Below, piece by piece: positions 16,224 through 24,961 of a DNA stretch of 60,189 bases. The notes below the pieces were generated by a model that was not told the origin of the DNA, made no database searches, and saw only the letters and a program-made list of their open reading frames with translations. This stretch comes from Fulvimarina sp. (GTDB lineage: Bacteria > Pseudomonadota > Alphaproteobacteria > Rhizobiales > Rhizobiaceae). The stretch spans positions 58,559 to 118,747 of the forward strand of contig PACL01000057.1 in NCBI GenBank assembly GCA_002700095.1, given 5' to 3'. Positions within the stretch are counted from its first letter, which is position 1. Every line of letters starts with the position of its first letter. A program made the translations under genes and the position numbers.

Positions 16224-17054
16224 TCAGGACTCGCTCACTGACGATTTCAGAATGCCGAACGTCGTGTAGGTCGCCTTCTGCTGCCGGGTCGCGTTCCAGA
16301 TCTTCTTGTTTTCGGCGAGACCGTCAAGTTCGACATAAGAGCGCGCATGATCGAGGTGGACGCAGATCGCGCTGTAACGGATCTGCCGTGCCTTGATGCC
16401 GATGTTGCGGAGCCGATCGCCCATCTCGCGGTCTTCCGCTCCGTAACCCATCCGCTCGTCGAAGCCGTTGACCGCGACGATGTCGCTCTTCCAGCCGGAA
16501 GCGTTATGGCCGTTCCAGGATGGTCTGGTCGTCGTGACGGCATTGAAGACACGGTCGACGCCCGCATTCTTCGCGGCCAGTCGCAGGTCCTTGAAGGATC
16601 GCTTCTTGCCCCGGTTCCACATCCACGCCAGCCGGAAGGCTCGCCCGCTCTGGATATCGTCCCGCGTCAGGTCCTGGCTCAGTTTCAGGGGCAGCTTGTG
16701 ATACCCGCCCGACAGGAAGCAGCCCTTCTGGCGCAGCCTGAGATGGGTCGATACGAAATCCCGCCGGGGCACGCAGTCGCCATCACTGAAGATCAGATAG
16801 TCCGATCGGCTTTGCAGGATGGCCTTGTTCAGGATGACCGTCTTCTGGAAGCCGTCGTCAGGATGCCATGCATGGACCAGCGGGTGCCTGAATCGTCCCT
16901 GAAAGGCGGCGATCATGTCGCGGGTTTCAGAACGGGACCCGTCGTCGGCGATGACGATTTCGAACTCGGCTTCATCCTGTGCGAGGTATCCCCAAAAGGC
17001 CTTTTCCAGCCATTCCGGGGAATTGTAAGTCGATAAGATCACTGAGCATTGCAT
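16224..17054 (-). CDS. Family 2 glycosyltransferase
   Basis: A 276-residue GT-A fold glycosyltransferase that transfers a sugar from a nucleotide donor. It has the N-terminal strand CSVILSTYNSPEWLE, the nucleotide-binding IADDGS (D37, D38), the metal-binding DGD at 91-93 and a C-terminal GYGAEDREMGDRL, the acceptor-side signature shared with galactosyltransferase-like GT2 and chondroitin-polymerising enzymes. There is no membrane helix, so it is cytoplasmic. It faces the same way as the polytopic protein downstream of coordinate 19055, with a 264-base gap without genes. The two could both serve surface glycan synthesis. Confidence 0.9.
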   Translation of the reverse strand: MQCSVILSTYNSPEWLEKAFWGYLAQDEAEFEIVIADDGSRSETRDMIAAFQGRFRHPLVHAWHPDDGFQKTVILNKAILQSRSDYLIFSDGDCVPRRDFVSTHLRLRQKGCFLSGGYHKLPLKLSQDLTRDDIQSGRAFRLAWMWNRGKKRSFKDLRLAAKNAGVDRVFNAVTTTRPSWNGHNASGWKSDIVAVNGFDERMGYGAEDREMGDRLRNIGIKARQIRYSAICVHLDHARSYVELDGLAENKKIWNATRQQKATYTTFGILKSSVSES

Positions 17055-17318
17055 TCGGCAGTCGCCTTCAGTCTCAGGTGGGTTCCGTCCAGTACAGGGA
17101 CGAGGCGACCAGACATAGCATCAGGAAACGCGCCGCAACATGGCGGCCCCGATGCACGCGGATCGTCTTCCACCGTCGAATGATGGTGCGCGCGGCCAGC
17201 TTCGTCGGTGACGAAGACCGACGTGACCTTGCCCGTTGCCGGAAATTACCCCTGGATTCAGTAGCTTCTGCGAGGCGCCGGGGCGGGGCTCGCCTCGGCC
17301 GGACGTCACGCTATCCGA

Positions 17319-19055
17319 TCAACGAGCTTTCGCGGCGACGGCCGGCTGCACATAGGCGTCCCAGCAGGCAGACAGTGAGATCTTCTCCATCTTCGCCAGC
17401 GCTGGCGCGTAAAGGTCACGCAGCCGCTCGTTCGCGCCGGTGATCGGGCAGCGCGGATAGAGGACGAGATCCGTCGCCCCGACGGCAGCAAGGACCGCCG
17501 CATCTGGATCGGGGACCGCGCGGTAGGGATCGGCGCCGATGGCGATGCCGTGGGTGGCTTGGCGATCGAGCAGCCAAGGGAAGGGGTTGGTGAAGTTGAG
17601 GCTCATGACGGTGTCGAAACGGACGTCGTGGCGGGCTTCGAAATCCCTGATGGCGCCGACTGCCTCGTCCACCGCCATCAGCCACACGATCTGAAAGTCG
17701 GGTTCGTTGTAGAGGGTGAAGCTCGGCAGTTCGCCGGCCTTGGCGATCGCCTCGTAGGTGGCGGGATGGGCGGCGTAGACCGTCTTCATCACCCGCGCGC
17801 GCTGCATCATCTCAGGCCGCTGGTTGACCTGCCCGAGTTGGGCGAGGTTCTCGTGCTGCAGCCGCTCGTACTTGACCTGGCCGACGAAGGCCCGCGCGGC
17901 GCGGGACGTGACCTCGGTGAGGTATGGCAGCGAGGCGGCGGCGATGAGCACTGCGAGGACGCCGAGACGCGCTCCCGCCAGCCCACCCCGCCGCTCCCAG
18001 GCGAGAAGCAGCAGCGGCCAGAGGAAGATGAAGCCCTGGCCCCCGGTGTTCTGGGTCTCGACGAACAGCGCACCGAAGGTTGCCGCGGCGATCCAGACGA
18101 GCGGGCGGTCGAGGAGCGCGGCGAGGCGGGACCAGCCGGGCGCTCGGGCGAACTCCCCGGCGCGATCGAGAATGTCCCGGCCGTCGAGGACGAGCAGCGC
18201 CAGCATCAGCGCGCAGAGCGGGGCGAAGACCGCAAAGTGCATGGACGCCGCCTGCAGGAAGCGCGGCAGCAGGCTGCCTTCGTTCAGCGACAGGAGGAGG
18301 GCGATGTCGCCGACATAGGCCGAGACGACGCCGAGCCAGATCTCCAGGAGGGCAAGGACCGAAAGGAACGAACCCGCCGCAAGCAGCGACAGGCGGAGGT
18401 CGATCCGCCGTGCGGCAAGCGCGACGACGCAGAGAAGACCGCCGGCGAAGAAGCCGGTGACCTTGACCAGGAACAGCGCCAGCATCGTCCCGACGACGAC
18501 GGCGAGCAAGGCGCGCCGTGACGTCGAAAACACCAGCGCCGCCGCGAGGACATAGAGGATCTCGGTTATCTGGCGATTGTAGATGCCGAAGCCGTCGACG
18601 CTCGGAAACGGGTAATATTCGGTGACGTTGACCGGCAGGATCTGGAACACCAGGAACGGCAGCAGCAGCGCCAGGGCGAGGGCGCGAGAGCGCCGGTCGA
18701 CGTCGGCAACGACGAGGGCCATCAGCGGTCCCGTCACAACCAGCAGCGACCACTGCGCGAGGAGCAGCGGCTGGCCCTTGGGGAACAGCCATTCGACGAG
18801 GGCGAAGAGCCAATAGCCGAGCGGGCCGACGGGCGTGAAGAAGTCGACGCCGGGAACCTGGCCGGAGAAGATCCGGTTGGTCGCGTCGAAATAGATGAAG
18901 AGGTCCCAGTAGAAGGCGCCGATCGGGACCGTCAGCGGCACCAGCAGCAGGCAGGCGAGAAGCCCGCAGACGGCCGCCAGGATGACCAGAGGCGAGGTGA
19001 GGCCGTGCAGCCAGCTCGAGCGATTGGCCTGGCGGGAGGGCGAGATGGGCGTCAC
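17319..19055 (-). CDS. Polytopic membrane protein, glycosyltransferase-C-like layout
   Basis: A 578-residue protein with about ten hydrophobic segments between residues 20 and 390 and a soluble C-terminal domain of about 180 residues. After the first helix, the loop DLFIYFDATNRIFSGQVPGVDFFTPVGP recalls GT-C enzymes, which place an acidic residue (here YWDLF) in the first periplasmic loop. No named family is certain. The C-terminal part (NEPDFQIVWLM, SLNFTNPFPWLLDR, DLVLYPRCP) also occurs in uncharacterised rhizobial membrane proteins. It is transcribed ahead of the GT2 gene, so a role in cell-surface glycan assembly is plausible. Confidence 0.75.
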   Translation of the reverse strand: MTPISPSRQANRSSWLHGLTSPLVILAAVCGLLACLLLVPLTVPIGAFYWDLFIYFDATNRIFSGQVPGVDFFTPVGPLGYWLFALVEWLFPKGQPLLLAQWSLLVVTGPLMALVVADVDRRSRALALALLLPFLVFQILPVNVTEYYPFPSVDGFGIYNRQITEILYVLAAALVFSTSRRALLAVVVGTMLALFLVKVTGFFAGGLLCVVALAARRIDLRLSLLAAGSFLSVLALLEIWLGVVSAYVGDIALLLSLNEGSLLPRFLQAASMHFAVFAPLCALMLALLVLDGRDILDRAGEFARAPGWSRLAALLDRPLVWIAAATFGALFVETQNTGGQGFIFLWPLLLLAWERRGGLAGARLGVLAVLIAAASLPYLTEVTSRAARAFVGQVKYERLQHENLAQLGQVNQRPEMMQRARVMKTVYAAHPATYEAIAKAGELPSFTLYNEPDFQIVWLMAVDEAVGAIRDFEARHDVRFDTVMSLNFTNPFPWLLDRQATHGIAIGADPYRAVPDPDAAVLAAVGATDLVLYPRCPITGANERLRDLYAPALAKMEKISLSACWDAYVQPAVAAKAR

Positions 19056-19165
19056 GGGCAGGATCCCGGCGTTGATTGTCGCGGCATCATGCCGCGCCGG
19101 CCTTAAGAAAGCCTGATGAGGCCGGAGTCATTGCAACCTCCTCGCCGCATCATTCCGGCGACATC

Positions 19166-19200
19166 CGAACGCCGAGCGCCGAATGCCGAACGCCAAACGC
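19166..19200. repeat. Five tandem 7-bp repeats (consensus CGAACGC)
   Basis: Five adjacent heptamers lie in register: CGAACGC, CGAGCGC, CGAATGC, CGAACGC, CAAACGC. They sit in the 223-base divergent region between the membrane protein (start 19055) and the DUF1194 gene (start 19279). A 7-base unit would change spacing rather than reading frame here, so length variation could affect either promoter. Confidence 0.7.
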
Positions 19201-19278
19201 GAGCCGACGGCTGTGGCGGTTTCCAGCTGTGACGGTTTTGTGAGTTGCGCGCCGGGAAGGTCGGCGTAGCGTGTTGCG

Positions 19279-20274
19279 ATGCGATTGCGGTGCTGCAACC
19301 ACACGAAATCGGACCTCGACCGGGCACAAGCGGCGCTCCGTCGGTCGCCGCGCGAAGACGGGTCGCTCGACGCCCTGCATGCTCCGAAGCGAAATGCGGC
19401 ACCATCGCGTGCCTGGCCGCTTCTGGCGACGGTGCTCTGGACGCTGAACCCGGCGCCGGCATCGGCCGTCGAGCGCGGCCTGTCGGATTTCGGGGCAGTT
19501 CCCACGGAGCGTTCGGACGGCATGGCTGTCGATGTCGAGCTGGTCCTCGCGGTTGACGTCTCCTGGTCGATGGATCGGGGCGAGCAGGAGATCCAGCGCG
19601 ACGGCTATGCCGCGGCATTTCGCAATCCGAAGGTTCAGGAAGCCATCATGGAGGGGGTGAACGGCCGAGTCGCCGTCACCTATGTCGAGTGGGCGGGGAC
19701 CGCGACGCAGTCGGTCGTCGTTCCCTGGACGCTGATCGATTCGAAGGAAGCCGCCGACGCCTTCGCCTACCGGCTCGCCACCGAGTTGCCGGATCGCGAG
19801 CGCCGCACCTCGATTTCCGGGGCGATCGACGCCATCGCCCCGATGTTCGCGGGCAACGGCTATGACGGCCTGCGCCGGGTCATCGACATTTCCGGCGACG
19901 GGCCGAACAACCAGGGCCGCATGGTCACCCTGGCGCGCGATGCAGCGGTGGCCGCCGGCATCACCATCAACGGGCTGCCCCTGATGACGTCGGGCGGCGG
20001 GTTTTCCTGGGGTTCGATCCCCGATCTCGACCGCTACTACGCCGAATGCGTGATCGGCGGCCCGCGCGCCTTCGTCATCCCGGTGAACGACTGGTCGCAG
20101 TTTCCCGAAGCCGTCCGGCGCAAGCTGATCCTGGAACTCGCCGAAGACTGGCCTTTGGAGCAACCCGCTTCGCCGCCGGTGCTCAAGGCGCAGGCGATGC
20201 CCGCCGCCGATTGCCTGATCGGCGAGAACATGTGGATGGAGCGCCAGCAGCGCTGGATGGACGACGCCCGCTGA
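19279..20274 (+). CDS. DUF1194 family von Willebrand factor A-like secreted protein
   Basis: A 331-residue protein with an unusually long N-terminus of about 45 residues before a hydrophobic signal (WPLLATVLWTLNPAPASA). The DUF1194 domain then fills the rest, about 85-310. Its VWA fold is visible as VELVLAVDVSWSMD with the metal-ion site DxSxS, RVAVTYVEWAG, RRVIDISGDGPNNQG and ITINGLPL. Periplasmic location is inferred. Family members are common in Rhizobiales and have no tested function. The true start may be internal, since the first 40 residues look unlike a signal peptide n-region. It is convergent with the GlxA regulator. Confidence 0.85.
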   Translation: MRLRCCNHTKSDLDRAQAALRRSPREDGSLDALHAPKRNAAPSRAWPLLATVLWTLNPAPASAVERGLSDFGAVPTERSDGMAVDVELVLAVDVSWSMDRGEQEIQRDGYAAAFRNPKVQEAIMEGVNGRVAVTYVEWAGTATQSVVVPWTLIDSKEAADAFAYRLATELPDRERRTSISGAIDAIAPMFAGNGYDGLRRVIDISGDGPNNQGRMVTLARDAAVAAGITINGLPLMTSGGGFSWGSIPDLDRYYAECVIGGPRAFVIPVNDWSQFPEAVRRKLILELAEDWPLEQPASPPVLKAQAMPAADCLIGENMWMERQQRWMDDAR

Positions 20275-20346
20275 GGCTTCGGCCGACGGACGGGGGATCG
20301 GCAGAATTCTGCTCGGGGCCGCCTCTGGGCGCCTCGCGACGTTCAA

Positions 20347-20372
20347 GGTCGCCTCTGGCCGGTCAGGCGACC
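20347..20372. terminator. Candidate bidirectional terminator hairpin
   Basis: A perfect 8-bp stem, GGTCGCCT / AGGCGACC, with a 10-base loop lies at the 3' ends of the convergent DUF1194 and GlxA genes and overlaps the GlxA stop codon. There is no T-run, so it is a candidate only. Confidence 0.4.
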
Positions 20373-21400
20373 GACGCGACGCCCTGACGGCCGGCACGTT
20401 CCTGCTGCGGTGAGCGGGCGTGGAGCTCGCGGTAGCATTTGGCGAAATGCGACGCCGAGACGAAGCCGCAGGCGATGGCGATCTCGACGATGGGCATCTG
20501 CGACTGGCGCAGGAGGTGCCTCGCCCGGTCGAGCCGCATCTCCAGATAGTAGCGCGCCGGCGACAGGCCCATCTCCCGCTCGAACAGCCGCTCCACTTGC
20601 CGGCGTGACAGGCCGACATGATAGGCGATCTCGGCGAGGGAGAGGGGATCGGCGAGATTGGCCTCCATGATCTCGATCGCCCGCACCACCTTGGCATGCT
20701 GGACCCCCAGCCGGGCGCGGAGCGGCAACCGCTGGCGGTCGTGGGAGCCGCGCACCCGGTCGGTCAGCGCCTGTTCGCAGACCTTGTTCAGCACCCCGTC
20801 GCCGAGATCCTCCCGGATCAGCGCCAGCATCATGTCGAGGGAGGCGGTGCCGCCCGCGCAGGTGTAGATGTTGTGGTCGATCTCGAAAAGGTCGGCATAG
20901 ACGTCGGCGAGCGGGAAGGCCTCGGTGAAACCGGCAAGGTTCTCCCAGTGGATGGCGCAGCGGCGCCCGGACAATAGCCCGGCCCGCGCCAGCACCCAGG
21001 CCCCGGTGCACAGGCCGCCGACGGAGACGCCGCGCTGATGCGATTCGCGCAGATACGAGAACAGCGCCTTGTCGTGGAACTCCTCGACGAAAACCCCGGC
21101 GCAGGCGAAGATCATCGACGGGCGCCCGCCGCCGGTCAGGTTGCGGCGCTCCGCCTCGACACCCGACTGAACGGCGCAGGTCACCCCGTTCGAGGCCGCC
21201 ACCGGCTGGCCGTCCGTGGAGGTGAGGCGCCAGCGATAGATCTCCCGGCCGACGATGCGGTTGGCGATCCGCAGCGGCTCGATCGCGTTGGCGAAGGCGA
21301 TCATCGAGAAATTCGGCACGAGCAGGAAGACGATGGTCCTGCGGGGACCATCGAGCGGCGCGCCGACGACGGAGTGCGTCCCGGTCAGATCATCACTCAT
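20363..21400 (-). CDS. GlxA family transcriptional regulator (DJ-1/PfpI plus AraC domains)
   Basis: A 345-residue regulator. The N-terminal DJ-1/PfpI-like sensor domain spans about 20-190 (IVFLLVPNFSMIAFANAIEPLRIAN, SVGGLCTGAWVLARAGLLSG, CAGGTASLDMMLALI). The C-terminal AraC domain holds two helix-turn-helix motifs (LSLAEIAYHVGLSRRQVERLF and IVEIAIACGFVSASHFAKCYREL, each cut here). Relatives include the arginine, glycine betaine and carnitine regulators ArgR, GbdR and CdhR of pseudomonads. That makes the carnitine operon at 47-50 kb a conceivable target, though it is distant. I chose the ATG at 21400, which has GAGG eight bases upstream; longer starts at 21433 or 21439 are possible. Confidence 0.9.
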   Translation of the reverse strand: MSDDLTGTHSVVGAPLDGPRRTIVFLLVPNFSMIAFANAIEPLRIANRIVGREIYRWRLTSTDGQPVAASNGVTCAVQSGVEAERRNLTGGGRPSMIFACAGVFVEEFHDKALFSYLRESHQRGVSVGGLCTGAWVLARAGLLSGRRCAIHWENLAGFTEAFPLADVYADLFEIDHNIYTCAGGTASLDMMLALIREDLGDGVLNKVCEQALTDRVRGSHDRQRLPLRARLGVQHAKVVRAIEIMEANLADPLSLAEIAYHVGLSRRQVERLFEREMGLSPARYYLEMRLDRARHLLRQSQMPIVEIAIACGFVSASHFAKCYRELHARSPQQERAGRQGVASVA

Positions 21401-21624
21401 CGGCGCGGCCTCGGTCGAACTCGTGGGCGTCATCCCCATAGCGCATTCGAACGGTGACGAAATTTCGTCAAGTGCGAAATCGGCCTCGTGACGATGACGT
21501 GTCCGTCCGCCGGATGGGTCCACCGCAGCGGAGCGCCCGATGACGATCGCCCGGCGGGCTTGCGATGCTCCGCCGGTGATGGGGTCCGGCGGCCCTTTCT
21601 GGCCGGAGCGGCGGGGAGGGCCGT

Positions 21625-23316
21625 TCAGCTGACGATGCGGATCCGCAGGACGCGCTCGGCGATTTCGCGGAAGGTCTCGGTGAGCTGCGAGGCGGAGGTC
21701 ACGGAAAAGTAGTGGTTGGCGTCCGTCGCGCAGCCCTTGAGCAGCGCCTCGTTCCCGTTGATCAGGCGGATCGTGTAGAGTTCGACCTTCATGAGCTTGG
21801 CATTGCTGCAGGCGAGCGTCGTGCGGGCGTCGATGAGCGAAGCCTGGTTGCCGCCGGACCAGCGATTCTGGGTGTTGTTGCCGTCGGTCAGGACGATCAT
21901 CACCTTCTGGGCCCTGGCGTCGGTGTTGGCGCCGGCCAGCGGATAGGTCGGGGTGAAGGCCTCCATTCCCCACTGGACGCCGATGGTGATGTTCGTGTTG
22001 CCCGACGGCTGCATGCTGTCGACCTTGGTCTTCAGCGTCGCGAGGTCCGTCGTCAGCGGCTGGACGGCGAGCAACGTGCCGACACCGCAATTGGCCTTGG
22101 GGTAGAGCGTCGCGGCGATGGCAGACAGGGGCGCGTCGTTCTGGACGTCGTAGGGCTGGGTGCGGTCGATCACGCAGCCCGACCAGGTTTCGGACTGGGT
22201 GAGGATCAGGTCGTTGTTGGCGGTCTCGGTGGCGTTGTTCTTGGTGGTCAGCGGGGTCGTCGCCGGCGTCGTGATCGTCGCCGAATAGATCCGCGTCGCC
22301 GAGCCATATGGGAGGTCGCGGCACACCCGGTCCCAACTGCCACCCCAGCGGCTGGAGACCCACACCCACTCGCAACTCAAATAGGTGTAATAGCGGTCGA
22401 TGAGATAGGAGCTGCCGCTCTTGTAGGCCGTGTAGTAATAGGTGGAGCAGCTCCAGCGGCCACAGTCTTCCCAGTTGCGGGCGGTGCCGAGCTTGAAGCC
22501 GTCGGTCTGGGGGCCACACTTGCTCCGGTCGAAGGACGAGGCGTTCCAGTTGAGGGAGCTGCAATCGACCACCGGATCCTGCACCGCCTGCGCGGCCGTG
22601 CAGGCCGCCCGGTCGGTCGCATCGGCGATCGTTGCGCAGTTGGTGGTGGCGTAAGGGTTGGCGGCATTGCCGGCATAGGTCCCCATGGTCGCGGAATCGA
22701 GGCGGACCTGGGTGTCGAAGGGGATCAGCGCCGCCTGGACCTTCGCGTCGCCGATCTCGGTCCCGGCGAACTGGTCGAGAAACAGCTTCACCGCCGATTT
22801 CAATTCGCTCATCCGGCTGTCGTTCTGCATGGAGCCGGACGAGTCGAGCACGAGGACGATGTCGAGGGGAATGTTGGCCCGCGCCGAGACGGCCTCGACC
22901 GAAACGTCGAGAGACGTCACGCGCATCAGGCTGAGGAACGGTGTCTCGACGGCAAATTCGAGGGCATAGGTGTAGCGCCCGTTCGCCTTGGTGAGGTTCG
23001 TCCCGGAGAGGTCGGCGTCGATGTCGTCGCCGATATTCGCCTGCATGTACATGTCGGCGAGACGCTCTCGCTCGCTCGCGTCGGTGCCGACATATTTCGC
23101 CGCGACGATCACAGCGGAATCGGCTGCGGCCTGGGCCTCCGCCTTGGCGCGCCAGACATTCGCCACGTCGACGCCGCCGCCGATGGAAAGCACCAGCGGC
23201 ACCACCGCGATGGCGACCATCATGCCGAAATTGCCGCGACTGTCCCGGAGGAAGCCGGCTACCCGGCGACCGATCCGGGCTCTCGAGCGAGCCGGGCGGG
23301 AGCGATTCCGAACCAT
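21625..23316 (-). CDS. TadE/TadG-like protein with von Willebrand factor A domain
   Basis: A 563-residue protein. A basic N-terminus is followed by the TadE/TadG-type transmembrane segment (SRGNFGMMVAIAVVPLVLSIGGGVDVAN) and an alanine-rich helix (AEAQAAADSAVIVAAK). The VWA domain begins near residue 150 with DIVLVLDSSGSMQ, a complete MIDAS DxSxS site, and ends near VMIVLTDGNNTQN. A long tyrosine/tryptophan/cysteine-rich insertion (about 255-335) lies between. TadG-type proteins are pseudopilins or accessory proteins of Flp/Tad pili, but no other tad gene is in the window, so it may act alone as a surface VWA protein. A 292-base gene-free stretch follows upstream. Confidence 0.87.
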   Translation of the reverse strand: MVRNRSRPARSRARIGRRVAGFLRDSRGNFGMMVAIAVVPLVLSIGGGVDVANVWRAKAEAQAAADSAVIVAAKYVGTDASERERLADMYMQANIGDDIDADLSGTNLTKANGRYTYALEFAVETPFLSLMRVTSLDVSVEAVSARANIPLDIVLVLDSSGSMQNDSRMSELKSAVKLFLDQFAGTEIGDAKVQAALIPFDTQVRLDSATMGTYAGNAANPYATTNCATIADATDRAACTAAQAVQDPVVDCSSLNWNASSFDRSKCGPQTDGFKLGTARNWEDCGRWSCSTYYYTAYKSGSSYLIDRYYTYLSCEWVWVSSRWGGSWDRVCRDLPYGSATRIYSATITTPATTPLTTKNNATETANNDLILTQSETWSGCVIDRTQPYDVQNDAPLSAIAATLYPKANCGVGTLLAVQPLTTDLATLKTKVDSMQPSGNTNITIGVQWGMEAFTPTYPLAGANTDARAQKVMIVLTDGNNTQNRWSGGNQASLIDARTTLACSNAKLMKVELYTIRLINGNEALLKGCATDANHYFSVTSASQLTETFREIAERVLRIRIVS

Positions 23317-23608
23317 CGCGATGTTCCTCTGCCCGATTGGGGATCAGAGGGAAGTGTCGCGGGGCGGCGTTAACAAGCGGTTCGGAGCGGCTCGAATGCG
23401 CCCGAAATCAATCACAATCCCGGAAATTGCTCCGAAACGGTTAACGCTCCGACTACCAGTCAAAGCGAAAACCTCCCGACTTCGCAACGGCGCAAGGCGG
23501 AAATTTCGACGATGCCGATCGCCCGTCGGGCTCGAGAATGCGCGACGGGGCCGGCTCGCTATCCCGCCTCTGGGGGCGTTCCTGCAGCCGGCGCGCGGCC
23601 GCTGCGCT

Positions 23609-23983
23609 CTACCGCGACAGCCGCGTGTGGTTGGAACGCACCCGCTTGGAGTAGGGCATCAGCCCGGCCATCAGCACGGCGTCCATGGGATTGCCGCGCT
23701 GGCGGCGGCCGGTCATCGCCGAGAGCGCGGCATCGCCGGCGGCCTTGGCCATCGCGGTCTGGATGGCGACGAGGGCCTCTCCGGTCGCCTCCATCTTCTC
23801 GCTGACCATGCGCACCGCCTCCGCCTTGTCCTTCTTCGTCGGAGCGGTGGCCATGGCGAACCACAGCTGGCCGACACGGCTTGCGATCACCAGCGGCGAC
23901 AGCGTCGCCAGGCTCATCAGTTCCGCGGTGCTCTTGGGAGTGCCGAAATCCGTCATGAAGGAAAAGGGATCGTTGTTGTTCAT
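23609..23983 (-). CDS. Small helical protein of unknown function, phasin-like
   Basis: A 124-residue, alanine- and methionine-rich protein starting MNNNDPFSFMTDFGTPKS. It has one long amphipathic helical region (SPLVIASRVGQLWFAMATAPT, then a charged coiled stretch AEAVRMVSEKMEATGEALVA) and a basic C-terminus. The composition resembles short phasin-like or granule-associated proteins, and this kind of protein is common in Rhizobiales, but I cannot place it in a family. There is no signal peptide. It stands alone between the TadG-like and ExoD genes, on the same strand. Confidence 0.65.
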   Translation of the reverse strand: MNNNDPFSFMTDFGTPKSTAELMSLATLSPLVIASRVGQLWFAMATAPTKKDKAEAVRMVSEKMEATGEALVAIQTAMAKAAGDAALSAMTGRRQRGNPMDAVLMAGLMPYSKRVRSNHTRLSR

Positions 23984-24086
23984 CGGGTCCAGCCTCTTGG
24001 TTCGGCAGAGAAACTCCGGGACCCGCGAGAAAGTCTCACCGGCGGCGGATTAATTTGTCGGCGTGACGATTCCCTCGGTCCGGCGA

Positions 24087-24836
24087 TCAGAAGAACTGGA
24101 GGACGGCGAAGAGTGCGGCGCCGTAGACGACGGCGAGGACGATCAGGCCGATCAGGCCGGTGATCAGCGCCGCGCCGAGCCACAGGCCATCGCGGGTGCT
24201 GATGGCGATGCCGACGAGCGCGACGGAGATGCCGGGGATGAGGTTGCTGAGCGGGAAGGGGATCGCCACGATGGTCGCCATGATGAAGCAGTACCAGCCG
24301 AGGATCGGCAGCACGAGCCGCTCCGGCTCGATCCAGTAGCGGTGCCGCGCCAGTCTCTCGATGCGCCGCAGCATCGGCCCGATCTTGGCCACCACCTGGG
24401 CGATGCGGTCGGGGCTGAGCTTCATCCGCCGGATGAACTCGGGAAGCCAGAGGCGGTGCCGGCCGATCGCCAGCTGCAGGGTGAAGAACATCAACGGCAG
24501 GCCGAAGAAGAACGACGCCGGCGGGGGCAGGGGGATGAGGTTCAGCCCACCGAAGAGAATGAAGAAGGCGCCGAAGGCCCGGGTGTCGAAAGCCTGTGAC
24601 AGCTCGCCCAGCGTCGGTTCGTCCCGGCGCTGGTGGCTGAAGGTGCGAAGGATCGCGGAAATCCGCTTCTGTCGCTTGCCTCCTTGCCGGCGGAGGGCAC
24701 GGCGCAGACTGGAGAAACCGCCAGGGGACACGGACGAAACTCTGTGATGTGACACTTCGATAACCTGCCAGGGCGCAGCGCGACCGGTTCCGATTGCGGG
24801 CCCTCCCAGGCGAACAACGAACCGGCAGCCGGACAC
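24087..24836 (-). CDS. exoD: ExoD family exopolysaccharide-related membrane protein
   Basis: A protein of up to 249 residues of the ExoD family. The conserved region begins near residue 70 with PTLGELSQAFDTRAFGAFFILFGGLNLIPLPPP (read in parts), followed by the RRIERLARHRY block and paired hydrophobic segments near 175-245 (ILGWYCFIMATIVAIPFPLSNLIPGIS). ExoD was found in Sinorhizobium as affecting exopolysaccharide production, alkaline tolerance and nodule invasion; the biochemical role is unknown. The start is uncertain: the first 45 residues are not conserved-looking, and GTG codons nearer the helical region could serve instead. Homologues near 200 residues suggest a shorter form. Confidence 0.82.
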   Translation of the reverse strand: MSGCRFVVRLGGPAIGTGRAAPWQVIEVSHHRVSSVSPGGFSSLRRALRRQGGKRQKRISAILRTFSHQRRDEPTLGELSQAFDTRAFGAFFILFGGLNLIPLPPPASFFFGLPLMFFTLQLAIGRHRLWLPEFIRRMKLSPDRIAQVVAKIGPMLRRIERLARHRYWIEPERLVLPILGWYCFIMATIVAIPFPLSNLIPGISVALVGIAISTRDGLWLGAALITGLIGLIVLAVVYGAALFAVLQFF

Positions 24837-24961
24837 TCCGATGGGCTCACTATGCCCATTCCCCCTTTAAGTCGAGGTTTCCGTGCCGCCCCGATACGGC
24901 ATTCCGCCTCGAAACGGCAGCCGTGTTGCCAGTCCAGCGCAGGTCCATGTCGAGATATGGT

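Noticed and set aside
17550..18521. 323-codon plus-strand frame
   Set aside because: It is antisense to the polytopic membrane protein, which has clear helices; the plus frame is a charged low-complexity shadow.
20363..22564. 733-codon minus-strand frame joining the GlxA gene with upstream sequence
   Set aside because: The extra N-terminal part lies out of frame over the TadG-like gene; the real regulator starts near 21400.
23370..23385. TTAAC-AAGCGG-TTCG as a CtrA binding site for the TadG-like gene
   Set aside because: Only one half-site matches TTAA-N7-TTAA, which is too weak to claim.
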